64,000 nucleotides of DNA from assembly GCF_900460535.1 (NCBI RefSeq), contig NZ_UHIL01000002.1:1-64000 (forward strand), written 5' to 3'. This DNA is from Vibrio parahaemolyticus (GTDB lineage: Bacteria; Pseudomonadota; Gammaproteobacteria; Enterobacterales; Vibrionaceae). Below are positions 56,032 through 64,000 of the stretch, piece by piece. The notes beneath the pieces are model-generated. The model did no database searches, was not told the origin of the DNA, and saw only the letters and a list, made by a program, of their open reading frames with translations. Every line of letters starts with the position of its first letter. Positions within the stretch are counted from its first letter, which is position 1. The position numbers and the translations under genes are program-made.

Positions 56032-57777
56032 TTAAGAGATCGAATCTAAGTCTCTTTTCGGTGGATGCATTCGCTGCATCTCTTGCCAGTTCGGTGCAAT
56101 CCAAACAGGAGTGTTATTTGCTTTTTCTAGTGCGTTACCCAAGATCATGTCCGCAGCCCGTTCTGCAACCATGATGGTTGGCGCGTTCAAGTTACCATTT
56201 GGAATGGTTGGGAAAATCGACGAGTCCACAACACGCAAACCCTGGATGCCGCGTACCTGACACTGCTCATCCAGTACGGCTAACGGATCATCGTCTGCAC
56301 CCATTTTGCAACTGCACGATGGGTGATAAGCGCTCTCAACATTCTGTTTAACCCACTCGTCAATTTGTTCGTCGGTAGTGATGTGAAGACCTGGTTGAAT
56401 CTCGTCACCACGGAATTCATCCATCGCAGGTTGATTAAGAATCTCACGTGTCAGACGAATACAATCACGCCAGTCCTGCTTATCTTGCTCAGTCGAGATG
56501 TAATTAAACTCAATCTTTGGCTTATCATTCGGGTTAGAAGAAACCACCTCTACAGTGCCACGGCTCTCTGGTTTATTAGGGCCGACGTGTACCTGAAAAC
56601 CATGGCCATCAAAGGCCGCCTGACCGTCATAACGCATCGCAGCTGGTAAGAAGTGGTATTGAATATTTGGCCACTTCAGCCCTTCACGCGAGCGAATAAA
56701 CGCACACGATTCAAAATGGTTAGTTGCGCCAAGACCTTTGCGAGTCAAAATCCACTCGGTACCGATTAGCCCTTTGCTCACCAAGCCTAGTTTACTGTTC
56801 AGTGTGATTGGCTGCTTACAGTGGTATTGGAAGTACACTTCCAGATGGTCTTGCAGGTTTTTACCTACCCCTTCCAACTGGTGTTTCAACTCGATGCCCA
56901 CTTTTTCCAGTACATCTTTAGGACCAATACCGGAAAGTTGAAGTAGCTGTACCGAGCCGATTGAGCCTGCACTAGAAATGACTTCATTTTTCGCGAAACA
57001 CTGCTGAATTGAACCTGATTTCTCAAATTCAACGCCGACCGCTTTCTTGCCTTGTTGTCCTGTCTCTTCAAGCCCTTTTTCTTCAAGCCTTGTTTCTTCA
57101 AGTAATACACGACGCACAGTCACTCGCTTCATGAGCGTGAAATTTTTGCGCTTTTTGGCACGGCTTAAGTATGCATTAGAGGTTGAAGCACGTACGCCTT
57201 TATCAACGGTCATGTGCATCGGACCAAAGCCTTCTTGCTGGAAACCGTTGTAATCGTCAGTTTCTGGATAGCCCGCCTCTTTACCAGCCTCAATAAAGGC
57301 TTCATACAACGGGTTCAGCTTCATGTCATTGCCGCTACAGGTGCCTAGCGGACCACTGTCACCGCGGTACTCATCAGCACCACCGACCCAAGATTCCGCT
57401 TTGCGGAAGTACGGTAAGCACGCCTGGTAATTCCAGCCTTTTGCTCCCGCATCTTCCCACTGGTCGAAATCACAAGCATGGCCACGTACGTAAACCATGC
57501 CGTTGATAGAAGAGCTACCACCAAGAACTTTACCGCGAGGACAGTGAAGCTGGCGTCCATCAAGACCATCTTCTTGTACGGTCTCAAACTGCCAAGCGTA
57601 TTTTTCAGTGTTCATCGGGTACGAAAGTGCTGTCGGCATTTGGATGAAAATACTCTTATCCGTACCACCCGCTTCCAGCAATAATACTGAGTGCTGACCA
57701 CTCTCACTCAAGCGATCCGCTAACACACAGCCGGCCGAACCCGCACCGACGATAATATAATCGTAGTGTTGTTTCAT
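56032..57777 (-). CDS. betA: Choline dehydrogenase
   Basis: 581 residues, GMC flavoprotein. FAD site [21 protein letters not shown] at the N-terminus, [14 protein letters not shown], and C-terminal [12 protein letters not shown] with the catalytic His region. Oxidises choline to betaine aldehyde. Compared with the usual BetA it has a short extra stretch at residues ~226-240 made by a 15-bp repeat (separate entry), and a C-terminal tail of ~25 residues. AGGAG precedes ATG. Confidence 0.97.
   Translation of the reverse strand: MKQHYDYIIVGAGSAGCVLADRLSESGQHSVLLLEAGGTDKSIFIQMPTALSYPMNTEKYAWQFETVQEDGLDGRQLHCPRGKVLGGSSSINGMVYVRGHACDFDQWEDAGAKGWNYQACLPYFRKAESWVGGADEYRGDSGPLGTCSGNDMKLNPLYEAFIEAGKEAGYPETDDYNGFQQEGFGPMHMTVDKGVRASTSNAYLSRAKKRKNFTLMKRVTVRRVLLEETRLEEKGLEETGQQGKKAVGVEFEKSGSIQQCFAKNEVISSAGSIGSVQLLQLSGIGPKDVLEKVGIELKHQLEGVGKNLQDHLEVYFQYHCKQPITLNSKLGLVSKGLIGTEWILTRKGLGATNHFESCAFIRSREGLKWPNIQYHFLPAAMRYDGQAAFDGHGFQVHVGPNKPESRGTVEVVSSNPNDKPKIEFNYISTEQDKQDWRDCIRLTREILNQPAMDEFRGDEIQPGLHITTDEQIDEWVKQNVESAYHPSCSCKMGADDDPLAVLDEQCQVRGIQGLRVVDSSIFPTIPNGNLNAPTIMVAERAADMILGNALEKANNTPVWIAPNWQEMQRMHPPKRDLDSIS
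57058..57102 (-). repeat. In-frame 15-bp tandem repeat, three copies, in betA
   Basis: Three units of 15 bp coding [10 protein letters not shown] and LEETG: CTTGAAGAAACAAGG, CTTGAAGAAAAAGGG and CTTGAAGAGACAGGA. Divergent by two to four bases per unit, so no longer a perfect repeat. It adds a charged loop before [11 protein letters not shown]. Confidence 0.85.
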
Positions 57778-57797
57778 TTTGTGTCTCCTAGGTGTGT

Positions 57798-59258
57798 TTA
57801 GGCGTAAGGGCTTTCGAAGTCGCTAAGCTGAACCAGTACGCTCTTAGTTTGCGTGTAGTGCTTCAGTGTTTCGACGCCGTTCTCACGGCCAATACCGGAT
57901 TGCTTATAGCCACCAACTGGCATTTCTGCCGGAGAGTCACCCCAAGCATTAACCCAGCAGATACCTGCCTGAATTTTGTGAATAACGCGATGAGCGCGAG
58001 AGAGATTCTGAGTGAAGACACCAGCAGCCAGGCCATAATCCGTATCATTAGCGCGTTCGATAACTTCAGCTTCGTCGCTGAATTTAAGCACGGACATGAC
58101 AGGACCAAAGATCTCTTGCTGTACGTGGCTCATGCTATCGTCACAATCGATAAATACGGTTGGAGCAACGAAGTTACCATTTTGCAGACCATTATCTGTT
58201 ACTTTGTAACCGCCGGTCAGCAGAGTGGCACCGCTCGCTTTTGCGCTCTCAATCGCTGACAGCACTTTGCTTTCATGTTCTTTTGAAATTAGGGCTCCGA
58301 TTTGTGTATTTTCATCAAGAGGGTCGCCGACAACCAGTTTCTCAGTGCGAGCTTTAAGCTGTGCAACAAAATCGTCGTAGATAGATTCATGGACAAATAC
58401 ACGGGTACCGTTGGTACATACCTCACCCTGAGTGTAGAAGTTAGCAACCATAGCGGCCGATACCGCATCGTCCAGCTTTGCATCGTCGAATACGATCAAG
58501 GGTGACTTGCCACCTAATTCCATTGTGACTTGCTTAAGCGTTTTTGCACTGTCACCCATAACAACTTTGCCAGTGCCTGATTCGCCAGTGAACGATACTT
58601 TAGCAATATCCGGATGCGCCGTTAGCATCTGCCCTACGCGGTAGTCACCCTGCACGACGTTAAACACACCATCAGGAAGACCCGCTTCAGAATAAATTTC
58701 CGCAAGCTTAAGCGCTGTAAGCGGTGTTTCTTCCGACGGCTTAAAGATCATTGCATTACCAGCTGCCAGTGCTGGTGCTGATTTCCACATTGCGATTTGA
58801 ATAGGATAGTTCCAAGCGCCAATACCTGCGCAAATTCCCAGAGGTTCACGGCGCGTATAGAAAAACTGGCTTTCATTGAGAGGTTGTTGCTCACCCTGCA
58901 AACTTGGTGCAAGGCCAGCGTAATATTCGATAACATCTGCGCCTGTCGTAATATCAACAGCGATCGCTTCTTGAATTGGCTTGCCCGTGTCCGCCACTTC
59001 TAAAGCGGCTAACTCGTCATTGCGTTCACGCAGAATCGCTACCGCTTTGTTAAGAATCCGGCTACGTTCAATGACCGTCATTGCAGACCAAACCTCAAAA
59101 CCGCGTTTTGCAGATTCAATCGCAGCTTCCATATCGCTCTGGTTTGCTTGTTTAACATTGGCCAATGGCTCACCATTTGCCGGATTGTAAGTGGTGAAAT
59201 GCTCTTCAGAACATCCGATATACATTGCACCATCGATGTAATGTGTTTTCATTTCCAT
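57798..59258 (-). CDS. betB: Betaine aldehyde dehydrogenase
   Basis: 486 residues, aldehyde dehydrogenase superfamily. Features: [30 protein letters not shown] (catalytic Glu), [15 protein letters not shown] (nucleophilic Cys) and [12 protein letters not shown]. Oxidises betaine aldehyde to glycine betaine with NAD(P). Between betI and betA, 18-20 bp gaps. Confidence 0.97.
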   Translation of the reverse strand: MEMKTHYIDGAMYIGCSEEHFTTYNPANGEPLANVKQANQSDMEAAIESAKRGFEVWSAMTVIERSRILNKAVAILRERNDELAALEVADTGKPIQEAIAVDITTGADVIEYYAGLAPSLQGEQQPLNESQFFYTRREPLGICAGIGAWNYPIQIAMWKSAPALAAGNAMIFKPSEETPLTALKLAEIYSEAGLPDGVFNVVQGDYRVGQMLTAHPDIAKVSFTGESGTGKVVMGDSAKTLKQVTMELGGKSPLIVFDDAKLDDAVSAAMVANFYTQGEVCTNGTRVFVHESIYDDFVAQLKARTEKLVVGDPLDENTQIGALISKEHESKVLSAIESAKASGATLLTGGYKVTDNGLQNGNFVAPTVFIDCDDSMSHVQQEIFGPVMSVLKFSDEAEVIERANDTDYGLAAGVFTQNLSRAHRVIHKIQAGICWVNAWGDSPAEMPVGGYKQSGIGRENGVETLKHYTQTKSVLVQLSDFESPYA

Positions 59259-59276
59259 AGTGAAGACCTGTGACTT

Positions 59277-59876
59277 TTATATTTTATGAGAGTAAAACGT
59301 TAGCTGCTTTTCGAGATAATCGTTGATGATGATCCTCGCTTTATCAGCATCGATGCCTTGCGGGTTGAGCGTGCCGCGTAGCCATATACCGTCAATCAGT
59401 GACGCTATCCCGTGAGCAACCAACTCTGCTTGCTCCGCACTTAATAGTGCTTTTAGTTCTCTTCTTAGATGGGACAACAGACGTCGTTCATTCACTCGTT
59501 GCAAACGCTTAAGCTGTTCGTCGTGCATTGAGTAAGACCAGAAAGCTAGCCACGTTTTAGCCACTTTGTTTTCTGCCTGATAACCAACAAAGTTGCCGTC
59601 AATAATGGCGTTGATACGCTGATGATGAGCATCTGCTGGCAACGCACGAAGCTTCCCAGTGATTGTTGAAGAAAGCTGACGAAGGATCTCGCGCATGGTT
59701 TCTTCTAACAACCCATGCTTACCACCGAAGTAGTGATTAATTATCCCCGTTGATACTCCAGCCTCTTTACTGATCAACGAGATGCTCGCAGCATGTAAAC
59801 CGACTCTGTCAATCACTGACATGGTCGCTTTTACAAGCTGCGGTTTTCTGATTTCAGGCATCCCCACCTTTGGCAT
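59277..59876 (-). CDS. betI: BetI, TetR-family repressor of choline oxidation genes
   Basis: 199 residues. Helix-turn-helix [24 protein letters not shown] then a C-terminal ligand domain with [18 protein letters not shown]. Choline relieves repression in the family. AAGGAC precedes ATG. First gene of betIBA-choXWV. Confidence 0.97.
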   Translation of the reverse strand: MPKVGMPEIRKPQLVKATMSVIDRVGLHAASISLISKEAGVSTGIINHYFGGKHGLLEETMREILRQLSSTITGKLRALPADAHHQRINAIIDGNFVGYQAENKVAKTWLAFWSYSMHDEQLKRLQRVNERRLLSHLRRELKALLSAEQAELVAHGIASLIDGIWLRGTLNPQGIDADKARIIINDYLEKQLTFYSHKI

Positions 59877-59896
59877 TTTGCGTCCTTGTTATTTTT

Positions 59897-59912
59897 AATT
59901 GAACGGTTAGTT
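59897..59912. promoter_or_regulatory. Candidate BetI operator
   Basis: AATTGAACGGTTAGTT, an imperfect palindrome 21-36 bp upstream of betI, with a nearby perfect palindrome AGTTCGAACT at 59935-59944. Position suits autoregulation; consensus match is only partial. Confidence 0.35.
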
Positions 59913-59952
59913 AAATATAAAATGCCAAAAAATTAGTTCGAACTCAAACCAT

Positions 59953-59974
59953 TTATTGTTAAAAGTAGTGATAA
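59953..59974. promoter_or_regulatory. Candidate LuxR/OpaR-type quorum-sensing regulator site
   Basis: A 22-bp stretch beginning TTATTGTTAAA and ending GTGATAA, about 77-98 bp upstream of betI. By eye it agrees at 16 of 22 positions with the LuxR/OpaR consensus as I recall it (first half TTATTGATAAA, palindromic). LuxR activation of this operon is reported in V. harveyi; the site here is inferred. Confidence 0.5.
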
Positions 59975-60427
59975 TGAGATTTAAATACACACTATACCAA
60001 GACAAACCCAACCCCATTATCTATTCAAAGAACCACCCAAAAAGAAGAAACAAAACAAATTAACGCAATTAATTTCAACAACTTAATTAACAGCAGAAGT
60101 TAAATTGAACTTCAACACCAACGAAGCGAACAACGCAACGTAGAAGCGTTAGAAAACATTTACATCGAACACTAATTATTTGTGCTATGTCATTTCTGAA
60201 TGGTAGGTAAGTAATTCCAATTAACTACCCAGCCCCGTGAGTTGCTAGATTGTTACCAACCACAACTACGTAAATTAGAAGATTTAAATGAAAGATGGGA
60301 GCACCTGGCAAAAGGACGCATATACAGGTGCTGCACTTGCAGGAAGCATATTGATAAGAATCAGATAGATAAGTAAGTCGAGTTCTGCCAGAGCCTAAGA
60401 GGGACGTGATGAGCACATAAAACTGGC
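59975..60427. other. Intergenic region between bet operon and a diguanylate cyclase gene
   Basis: About 450 bp. The first part is AT-rich. The part 60,230-60,420 has higher base complexity with GCACCTG/CAGGTGC arms (60301-60307, 60325-60331) and a nested CTGC/GCAG. It could be a small RNA, or part of the downstream leader, but no promoter or T-run was matched to it. A minus-strand frame here looks non-coding. Confidence 0.4.
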
Positions 60428-60456
60428 AAAAAAAAGAGCCGCGTTGCGCGACTCTT
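60428..60456 (-). terminator. Terminator of the TPR-GGDEF gene
   Basis: Minus strand: AAGAGTCGCG with CGCGGCTCTT around a short loop (one G-T wobble), then eight T residues. Starts 13 bases after the stop. Confidence 0.9.
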
Positions 60457-60468
60457 ATTGTGCAATGA

Positions 60469-62523
60469 TCAGCTAAACGACTGTGCTTTCACACAGTTTC
60501 GTCCACTGGATTTGGCTTCGTACAACAACTTATCTGCTTGGCTACAAAGCGCTTCAAATGCAACGTCGACGTCATCCGAAGTGATCACACCAAAACTACA
60601 AGTGACATTCACGGCTTGATTGTTCTCCGTTACAAAGCCACGTTGAGAAAGCGCAATACGCAGTCGTTCAGCCAGCGCGGTTGCTTCTTCAAGATCGGTA
60701 TTAGGAAGAACGATAACGAACTCTTCCCCACCAAGGCGAGCAACAATATCACTCTCACGCACCGACGAATCGAGCACTTTGGCTACGCCAGTTAATACGA
60801 CATCACCAAACACATGACCATAGGTATCGTTGACTTGTTTGAAATGGTCGACATCCATCATAACCAGCGTGATAGGCCCTTTTTCCGGCTTTTTCGCTAC
60901 CATTTTCTGCTTATCAAGCTTTCTTTCAACCCAATGATTGAGCGCCAAATAGCCGTATTGAACACGCATGACTTGCTTATTTAGCTTGTGAACCAACTGA
61001 CCTTTCTTCGTTTCTGGAATTGGCTTTTCAATCAGCTTAGGCTTTTGCTCTGCAGGTTTCGCAAACCATTCTTCCAAGAATCGGCGGTTAAACAGGCCCG
61101 TTAACATGTCGGTTTTCGCCAAACGACGCATACGTAAACGCGAACGGTTCACGTACAAAAATACCAACGCCATAAGCAATAAAATACCAATCATTACCAA
61201 TAACACTTCACCCAACAGGTAGAACGTTCGGCGATTATTCTCCAGCTCTAGACGCTGTAATACATTGTTCCAGTTGAGGTTTTCGTTCTCGTACTCTAAT
61301 CGCTCTAGCTCAAACAAGGTTTGTTGTCGCTCTAAGTTCTCGACTTCACGCTGATTACTAAATTGAATGAATTTTTCATGATATTGACCGTAGGTTTGAT
61401 AGGCCAATTCGAAGTTTTGATCTCCGGCGTAAGCCATAGCAGCGACTTTTAACAGCTCCATTTGCTGCTGTTTGATGTAGCGACTCTCGATGATCTCAGG
61501 AAGTAAAGGCGTAATCATCGTTAACAAAGCTTGATACTGCTTACGCTCTAGCATGTACTCAGCTTGCAACAACTTAAATGTTGCCAAGTACGCATTCGAG
61601 GTTTCACGATACTGCAAGTTTTCGGCAAGCTTGAGATGACGCAGCATGTTTTTTTCGTTGTTGGTTTCGCGATACAGAGACGCAAGCTCCAAGTTCACCC
61701 GAAAGCGAAAACGTCCGTCACCAATAATCTGCGCAAGCTTTAAAGCGGCTTGATAAGATTTGATGGCTTCATCGTATTGGAACTGAGCTTTGTGTAGCTT
61801 TGCAATAGTTAGGACGCTAAGCAACTCATTAAACGACATGCGGCGGTCTTTAAAATAACGATACGCCTGCTTCAGCACGACTTCAGAGCGGTCATAGCCT
61901 TGAATTTTTACCAATACATCACCGAGCTCTAGTGCTGCTCGTTCGACTAAGCCCTGCGCACCTGATGACTCCGCCGCTTCCATCGAAGACATCAACGCCG
62001 CGTACGATTTCTTATAGTCCCCTTGCTCATCGTAGTAACGACCTTTGAGCAACAGAACTTCCGATTCCAATTTCTTGTCACCTTTTTCTCGTGATGTTTC
62101 AAGCAAAGCATCCAACGACGAGAGCGCGGTATCGATATCTCGATTGCCCATCATGGCTCGAATTTGGATCAGCTTGAACAGCAAGTGCTCTTGGCTTTGC
62201 TCTGGTGTCAAACTCAGCCCTTTATCTACCACTGCTAAGCTCTCTTTATCGCGCCCTAACAACTCAAGAACGGTCGACTTCGCCAGCCAATAACGAATCA
62301 ACAGATCCTTGGGCTGGTTTTGCAGTAGAGAGTCTTCTTCTAATGATTCGATTTGTGCTAGTGAACTTTGTGGCAGCGCGTAAATTTGGCTCTCAATCCC
62401 TTCAAGAGATTGCAGAAACTTATCTTTTGGCTCAGGGCTTTGCGCGTAGACGTAGACTTTGGTCGTCAAAAACACGAACCAAAACACAAGCGACAACGCT
62501 CTGAGCTTATAAAATTGCGACAT
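60469..62523 (-). CDS. TPR-GGDEF diguanylate cyclase with insertion in the cyclase domain
   Basis: 684 residues from ATG 62523 (AGGG before it). Signal peptide ends VYA. Periplasmic tetratricopeptide repeats run to ~390. A coiled-coil, one transmembrane helix (about 432-455) and the GGDEF domain follow. The active site is intact (RLGGEEF), so c-di-GMP synthesis is expected. Between NRRFLEEW and MMDVDHFKQVNDTYGH it has about 75 residues where the sister protein at 10657-12570 has 23, a basic insertion of ~52. Same layout as that protein. A terminator follows. Confidence 0.9.
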   Translation of the reverse strand: MSQFYKLRALSLVFWFVFLTTKVYVYAQSPEPKDKFLQSLEGIESQIYALPQSSLAQIESLEEDSLLQNQPKDLLIRYWLAKSTVLELLGRDKESLAVVDKGLSLTPEQSQEHLLFKLIQIRAMMGNRDIDTALSSLDALLETSREKGDKKLESEVLLLKGRYYDEQGDYKKSYAALMSSMEAAESSGAQGLVERAALELGDVLVKIQGYDRSEVVLKQAYRYFKDRRMSFNELLSVLTIAKLHKAQFQYDEAIKSYQAALKLAQIIGDGRFRFRVNLELASLYRETNNEKNMLRHLKLAENLQYRETSNAYLATFKLLQAEYMLERKQYQALLTMITPLLPEIIESRYIKQQQMELLKVAAMAYAGDQNFELAYQTYGQYHEKFIQFSNQREVENLERQQTLFELERLEYENENLNWNNVLQRLELENNRRTFYLLGEVLLVMIGILLLMALVFLYVNRSRLRMRRLAKTDMLTGLFNRRFLEEWFAKPAEQKPKLIEKPIPETKKGQLVHKLNKQVMRVQYGYLALNHWVERKLDKQKMVAKKPEKGPITLVMMDVDHFKQVNDTYGHVFGDVVLTGVAKVLDSSVRESDIVARLGGEEFVIVLPNTDLEEATALAERLRIALSQRGFVTENNQAVNVTCSFGVITSDDVDVAFEALCSQADKLLYEAKSSGRNCVKAQSFS

Positions 62524-62978
62524 TATTATTATTCCCTGATGGGTAGTTACTTCAGTGTGGTGGGAAGTTTTGATTATTATTTTGCACGTGAATGACAATG
62601 GTCACACCGCGCATGCTTTCCCATGCATTCTGTAGTGAATAATAAATCACCAACTTTCGATGTAGAAACGATTTCGTCCCACAAAAAAGACAAAGAGAAT
62701 AATTTTCAACCATAAAAGGGGATTTCTCATTTAAGAGACAAATGAATAATTTCAGTTTTGACGCAACAATAGATTTTGTGGTTATTTTGCTCGAAAACAT
62801 CACAATTTTGGATAAAAGAGATAATTGCGTCGTGTCACTGAGCATGGTGTGTTATGAAAACTAGCGTATAAACGCTGTTGGAAGAGGACATTACGTGAAA
62901 CTAAAGTGGCGCTTTAACGATCACTAGAATAATACGGAAGAACCAGCAACACTGTTATCACTGGTCCTCTTATTAAGA
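62524..62978. other. Intergenic region, ~455 bp
   Basis: Between two minus-strand genes. Contains promoter of the diguanylate cyclase and, near 62939-62973, an imperfect GAACCAG/CTGGTCC stem that may end the SDR gene. A plus-strand 10-codon frame with a GAGG site at about 62895 is too short to call. Confidence 0.4.
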
Positions 62979-63737
62979 TTACATTCGCATTCCACCATCG
63001 ACTTCTAGTACCCTCCCGGTGACGAACTCGTTGGTTAACACATATTTGATGGTCGATGAAATTTCGTCCGCAAGCCCTAAGCGTCCCACAGGAATCATAT
63101 TAACTAAGCGTTCCATTGCTGCGGGTTTTATTTGATCGGTCATTGCGGTTTTGATGACACCCGGTGCAATCGCTACTGAGCGGATGCCAAAACGCCCTAA
63201 CTCTTTCGCCCACACCGTCGCCATGGTGGCTACGGCCGCTTTGGATGCGGAGTAGTTGGTTTGACCAATATTCCCGGCACGCGCAACGCTGGATATGTTG
63301 ATCAGCACGCCTTTACTGTCTGTGTTGAGCATCACTTTGCTCGCTTCACGACCGCATAAGAAAGTACCCGTGACATTCACATCCAGAACCGACTGAAATT
63401 GTTCCAGCGACATCGTATTGATCTGACCATCTTTGACTTTGACAAACATGCCATCGCGCATAATGCCTGCATTATTAATCACGCCATTGAGCTGCTTGAA
63501 ATCCGCTTCAATTTGCGTAAAAGCAGCGCACACCTGCTGCTCGTCGGTCACGTTCGCCACATAAAAACGAGCGGTAACACCGAGAGATTCACACTCCGCT
63601 TTCGTTTCAGCCAGTTGGTCTGAATTGAGGTCGATAAGCGCAAGATGAGCACCACTTTCCGCCAGTGACAGTGCCATTTGTTTACCCAGCCCCTGCCCAG
63701 CCCCCGTGATCGCAATGACCTTATTTGCTAACTCCAT
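62979..63737 (-). CDS. Short-chain dehydrogenase/reductase, FabG-like
   Basis: 252 residues. NAD(P) site TGAGQGLGKQ, NNAGIM, catalytic YSASK (Tyr/Lys) with Ser upstream (INISSVAR) and GFVTGR-like FVTGRVLEVDGGMRM at the end. Resembles 3-ketoacyl-ACP reductase or 3-hydroxyacyl-CoA dehydrogenase; a short-chain acyl or hydroxyacyl-CoA substrate fits its neighbour. It follows the next gene by 9 bp in one operon. Confidence 0.9.
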   Translation of the reverse strand: MELANKVIAITGAGQGLGKQMALSLAESGAHLALIDLNSDQLAETKAECESLGVTARFYVANVTDEQQVCAAFTQIEADFKQLNGVINNAGIMRDGMFVKVKDGQINTMSLEQFQSVLDVNVTGTFLCGREASKVMLNTDSKGVLINISSVARAGNIGQTNYSASKAAVATMATVWAKELGRFGIRSVAIAPGVIKTAMTDQIKPAAMERLVNMIPVGRLGLADEISSTIKYVLTNEFVTGRVLEVDGGMRM

Positions 63738-63746
63738 AAGCGCTCC

Positions 63747-64000
63747 TTAGGCCTGATTTTGCTTTTGGTAGAACTCGAACAAGCTTGAGAAATCTTTTTG
63801 CCCGTTGCCCTGACCGTTGTGAAAATTAAACAGATTACGAGCCAAGCTGCCCATTGGTGTTGATGTTTGACTGGCAACCGCCGCTTCCATCGCAAGACCG
63901 AGATCTTTCGCCATTAACTGGCTCATAAAGCCGCCCTGATAACCATTGCTTGCAGGTGTGTTTTCCATCACGCCCGGACACGGGTTGTAGAGCTCTAGAG
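63747..64000 (-). CDS. mmsB: 3-hydroxyisobutyrate dehydrogenase, C-terminal part (5' end outside window)
   Basis: The frame is open to the right edge, so only about 84 C-terminal residues are visible. They contain LYNPCPGVMENTPASNGYQG, then LMAKDLGLAMEAA, which match the C-terminal domain of MmsB. This enzyme acts in valine breakdown, oxidising 3-hydroxyisobutyrate. The gene lies 9 bp upstream of the SDR gene, so a branched-chain amino acid catabolic operon begins beyond the window. Confidence 0.88.
   Translation of the reverse strand, partial: LELYNPCPGVMENTPASNGYQGGFMSQLMAKDLGLAMEAAVASQTSTPMGSLARNLFNFHNGQGNGQKDFSSLFEFYQKQNQA

Noticed and set aside
60225..60416. 63-residue minus-strand frame
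   Set aside because: No ribosome-binding site, odd cysteine/valine runs, and overlapping inverted repeats; looks non-coding.

Overview
The window looks like a piece of a Vibrio genome, probably from the Harveyi clade and plausibly chromosome 2. Supporting signs are moderate GC, AT-rich intergenic DNA, four c-di-GMP turnover enzymes in 64 kb, a choline-to-glycine-betaine operon of the Vibrio type, a ribose operon ordered rbsDACBKR, and a Vibrio/Aeromonas-type secreted serine protease. No insertion sequence, phage, integron or CRISPR array was seen. The only RNA gene found is a tRNA-Gly(TCC).

Region by region. (1) Positions 1-7,900, all minus strand: nitrate assimilation. nasA, cobA and a TrpD2/YbiB-like gene form one operon. 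It is followed by a Tat-type dienelactone hydrolase, the ANTAR-domain antiterminator nasT, and the start of an nrtA-like binding-protein gene that runs off the left edge. Both nasA and nrtA are preceded by an intrinsic terminator inside their leader, and nasA has a consensus sigma-54 promoter. (2) 7,970-12,940: an acetyltransferase, a serine-type transporter with a CRP-like site, an unlisted 32-residue membrane protein, a TPR-GGDEF diguanylate cyclase and a small lipoprotein. (3) 13,200-21,700: a secreted kexin-like protease with its probable chaperone, alkaline phosphatase, a SRPBCC/GyrI-like protein, and a two-component system divergent from a DUF5666 lipoprotein. (4) 21,960-24,300: small membrane proteins and a nucleoside phosphorylase-PnuC pair. 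(5) 24,500-31,000: the ribose uptake operon with two RbsR palindromes exactly 130 bp apart, divergent from a GGDEF-EAL protein. (6) 33,500-39,620: an exported MTA/SAH nucleosidase, a cysteine-rich 57-residue ORF, an L,D-transpeptidase, small secreted proteins, a DedA protein, a DUF4136 lipoprotein and tRNA-Gly. (7) 39,650-52,830: sterol desaturase/DUF2804 pair, OsmC, a hybrid kinase overlapping a di-haem cytochrome, a CHASE4-EAL protein, an NfeD-slipin pair, a globin and a nitroreductase. (8) 52,900-59,900: betI-betB-betA-choX-choW-choV. (9) 60,400-64,000: a second TPR-GGDEF protein, then an SDR and the end of a 3-hydroxyisobutyrate dehydrogenase gene.

The most interesting structure is the RNA-level control of nitrate assimilation. 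There are two intrinsic terminators directly ahead of target genes and an RNA-binding NasT encoded between them. A 14-bp perfect inverted repeat would hide the nasT ribosome-binding site only on read-through transcripts. Several very small genes with good ribosome-binding sites (32, 40, 57 and 13 codons) are also recorded. Start codons were chosen by Shine-Dalgarno position and family length, so several differ from the longest open frame.
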